Assembly: GCA_020853405.1 (NCBI GenBank)
Contig: JADYYZ010000325.1
Span: 1 to 6,013, forward strand
From: Acetobacteraceae bacterium
GTDB lineage: Bacteria > Pseudomonadota > Alphaproteobacteria > Acetobacterales > Acetobacteraceae
Direction: 5' to 3'
DNA length: 6,013 nucleotides
Every line of letters begins with the position of its first letter. The stretch's first letter is position 1. Positions 5,052 to 6,013 of the stretch are shown in pieces. The notes under the pieces were generated by a model that did no database searches, had not been told where the DNA came from, and worked only from the letters and a program-made list of their open reading frames with translations. A program made the translations under genes and the position numbers.

Positions 5052-6013
5052 TCAATACATGCTGGACAGCACGTTGCGCAGGCGCTTCATCTCCTCCAGC
5101 GCCCGGCCGGTGCCGAGTGCGACGCACGAAAGCGCCTCCTCGGCCACCACGACCGGCAGGCCGGTGGCATCGCGCAGCACCGAATCCAGCCGATGCAGCA
5201 GCGCGCCGCCCCCCGTCAGCACGATGCCCTTGTCGACGATGTCGGCGGCGAGCTCGGGCGGCGTGTTCTCCAGCGCGACCTTCACCGCCTCGACGATGGC
5301 GCTCACCGGCTCGGTCAGCGATTCGGCGATCTGGCGCTGGGAGACCACCACCTCGCGCGGCACCCCGTTCATCAGGTCGCGCCCCTTCACTTCCTTCAGC
5401 GGCCCGTCCTCGCCGTATTCGGGGGCGGCGGCGGCACCGATCTCCATCTTGATCCGCTCGGCCGAACTCTCGCCGATCAGCAAATTATGGTTGCGGCGGA
5501 TATAGGAGATGATCCCCTCGTCCATCTTGTCGCCGCCGACGCGCACGCTGCGCGCATAGACGATGCCGCCGAGCGAGATCACGGCGACCTCGGTGGTGCC
5601 GCCGCCGATATCGACCACCATGCTGCCGGAAGGCTCGGTCACCGGCAGCCCGGCACCGATCGCGGCCGCCATCGGTTCCTCGATCAGCAGCACCTTGCGC
5701 GCGCCGGCCGATTCGGCGCTTTCCTGGATGGCGCGGCGTTCAACCGCGGTGGAACCGGACGGCACGCAGACGATGATCAGCGGCGAGGCGAAGCCCCGCC
5801 GGTTGTGCACCTTGCGGATGAAGTGCTTGATCATCTCCTCGGCGATCTCGAAATCGGCGATCACGCCGTCGCGCAAGGGACGGATAGCCGAGATGTTGCC
5901 GGGCGTGCGGCCCAGCATGTTCTTGGCCTCCTCGCCGACCGCCAGCACCGTCTTCTTGCCCTTGATGTCGGCGATGGCGACCACCGAGGGCTCGTTCAGC
6001 ACGATGCCCCGGC
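5052..6013 (-). CDS. mreB: Rod shape-determining protein MreB (partial, lacks N-terminus)
   Basis: MreB is the bacterial actin homologue that polymerises under the inner membrane and positions the elongation (Rod) peptidoglycan machinery. The gene reads leftward, is open to the right edge and ends at TGA 5054-5052. The visible 319 residues begin RGIVLNEPSVVAI, an internal MreB sequence, so about 25-30 N-terminal residues of a roughly 347-aa protein are missing, including the first phosphate loop (DLGTANT). A GTG at 6002-6000 is an internal valine codon, not the start. Visible landmarks, numbered from the window edge: MLGRTPGNISAIRPLRDG (32-49), CVPSGSTAVERRAIQESAE (82-100), IEEPMAAAIGAGLPV (110-124), phosphate-2 motif DIGGGTTEVAV (134-144) and adenosine motif TGGGALL (266-272). 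The C-terminus LRNVLSSMY is intact. It is convergent with the protease, so mreC does not follow it directly as it does in many rod-shaped bacteria. Confidence 0.97.
   Translation of the reverse strand, partial: RGIVLNEPSVVAIADIKGKKTVLAVGEEAKNMLGRTPGNISAIRPLRDGVIADFEIAEEMIKHFIRKVHNRRGFASPLIIVCVPSGSTAVERRAIQESAESAGARKVLLIEEPMAAAIGAGLPVTEPSGSMVVDIGGGTTEVAVISLGGIVYARSVRVGGDKMDEGIISYIRRNHNLLIGESSAERIKMEIGAAAAPEYGEDGPLKEVKGRDLMNGVPREVVVSQRQIAESLTEPVSAIVEAVKVALENTPPELAADIVDKGIVLTGGGALLHRLDSVLRDATGLPVVVAEEALSCVALGTGRALEEMKRLRNVLSSMY

Overview
The window is GC-rich, with dense coding on both strands and strong G/C bias at third codon positions. The LeuA and MreB sequences look alphaproteobacterial, most likely Rhodospirillales/Acetobacteraceae; this lineage is inferred from remembered family similarity, not a search. 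Both ends are cut: a 2-hydroxyacid dehydrogenase loses its C-terminal half at the left edge, and mreB loses its N-terminus at the right edge.

Layout: (1) 1-548, minus strand: N-terminal half of a D-isomer-specific 2-hydroxyacid dehydrogenase. (2) 549-874: a 326-base divergent spacer with a perfect 9-bp inverted repeat (586-608), a weak promoter candidate, a short leucine-rich reading frame (655-768) and several GC-rich hairpins before leuA. It looks like a possible leucine attenuation leader. (3) 875-2464, plus strand: complete leuA (529 aa), followed by a good intrinsic terminator (2495-2536). (4) 2537-2678: a short spacer with a CRP/FNR-like palindrome. (5) 2679-5018, plus strand: a 779-aa serralysin-type (M10) metalloprotease with a complete zinc site, RTX calcium-binding repeats arranged in repeated ~80-98-aa modules, and a C-terminus suited to type I secretion. 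(6) 5019-5051: a 33-base, purely G/C apart from one T, convergent gap. (7) 5052-6013, minus strand: mreB, missing its first residues.

The genes do not form a single pathway. leuA (leucine biosynthesis) and mreB (cell shape) are housekeeping genes. The secreted RTX protease between them is an accessory gene with a terminator upstream, no visible secretion partners and a convergent neighbour, so it is probably a single-gene transcription unit. The dehydrogenase diverges from leuA and may share regulatory DNA with it.

I do not see a clearly new multi-gene system. The observations most worth a second look are the putative leuA leader peptide with its cluster of rare CTT leucine codons, the CRP-like site before the protease, the modular RTX architecture, and mreB without mreC in its usual downstream position.
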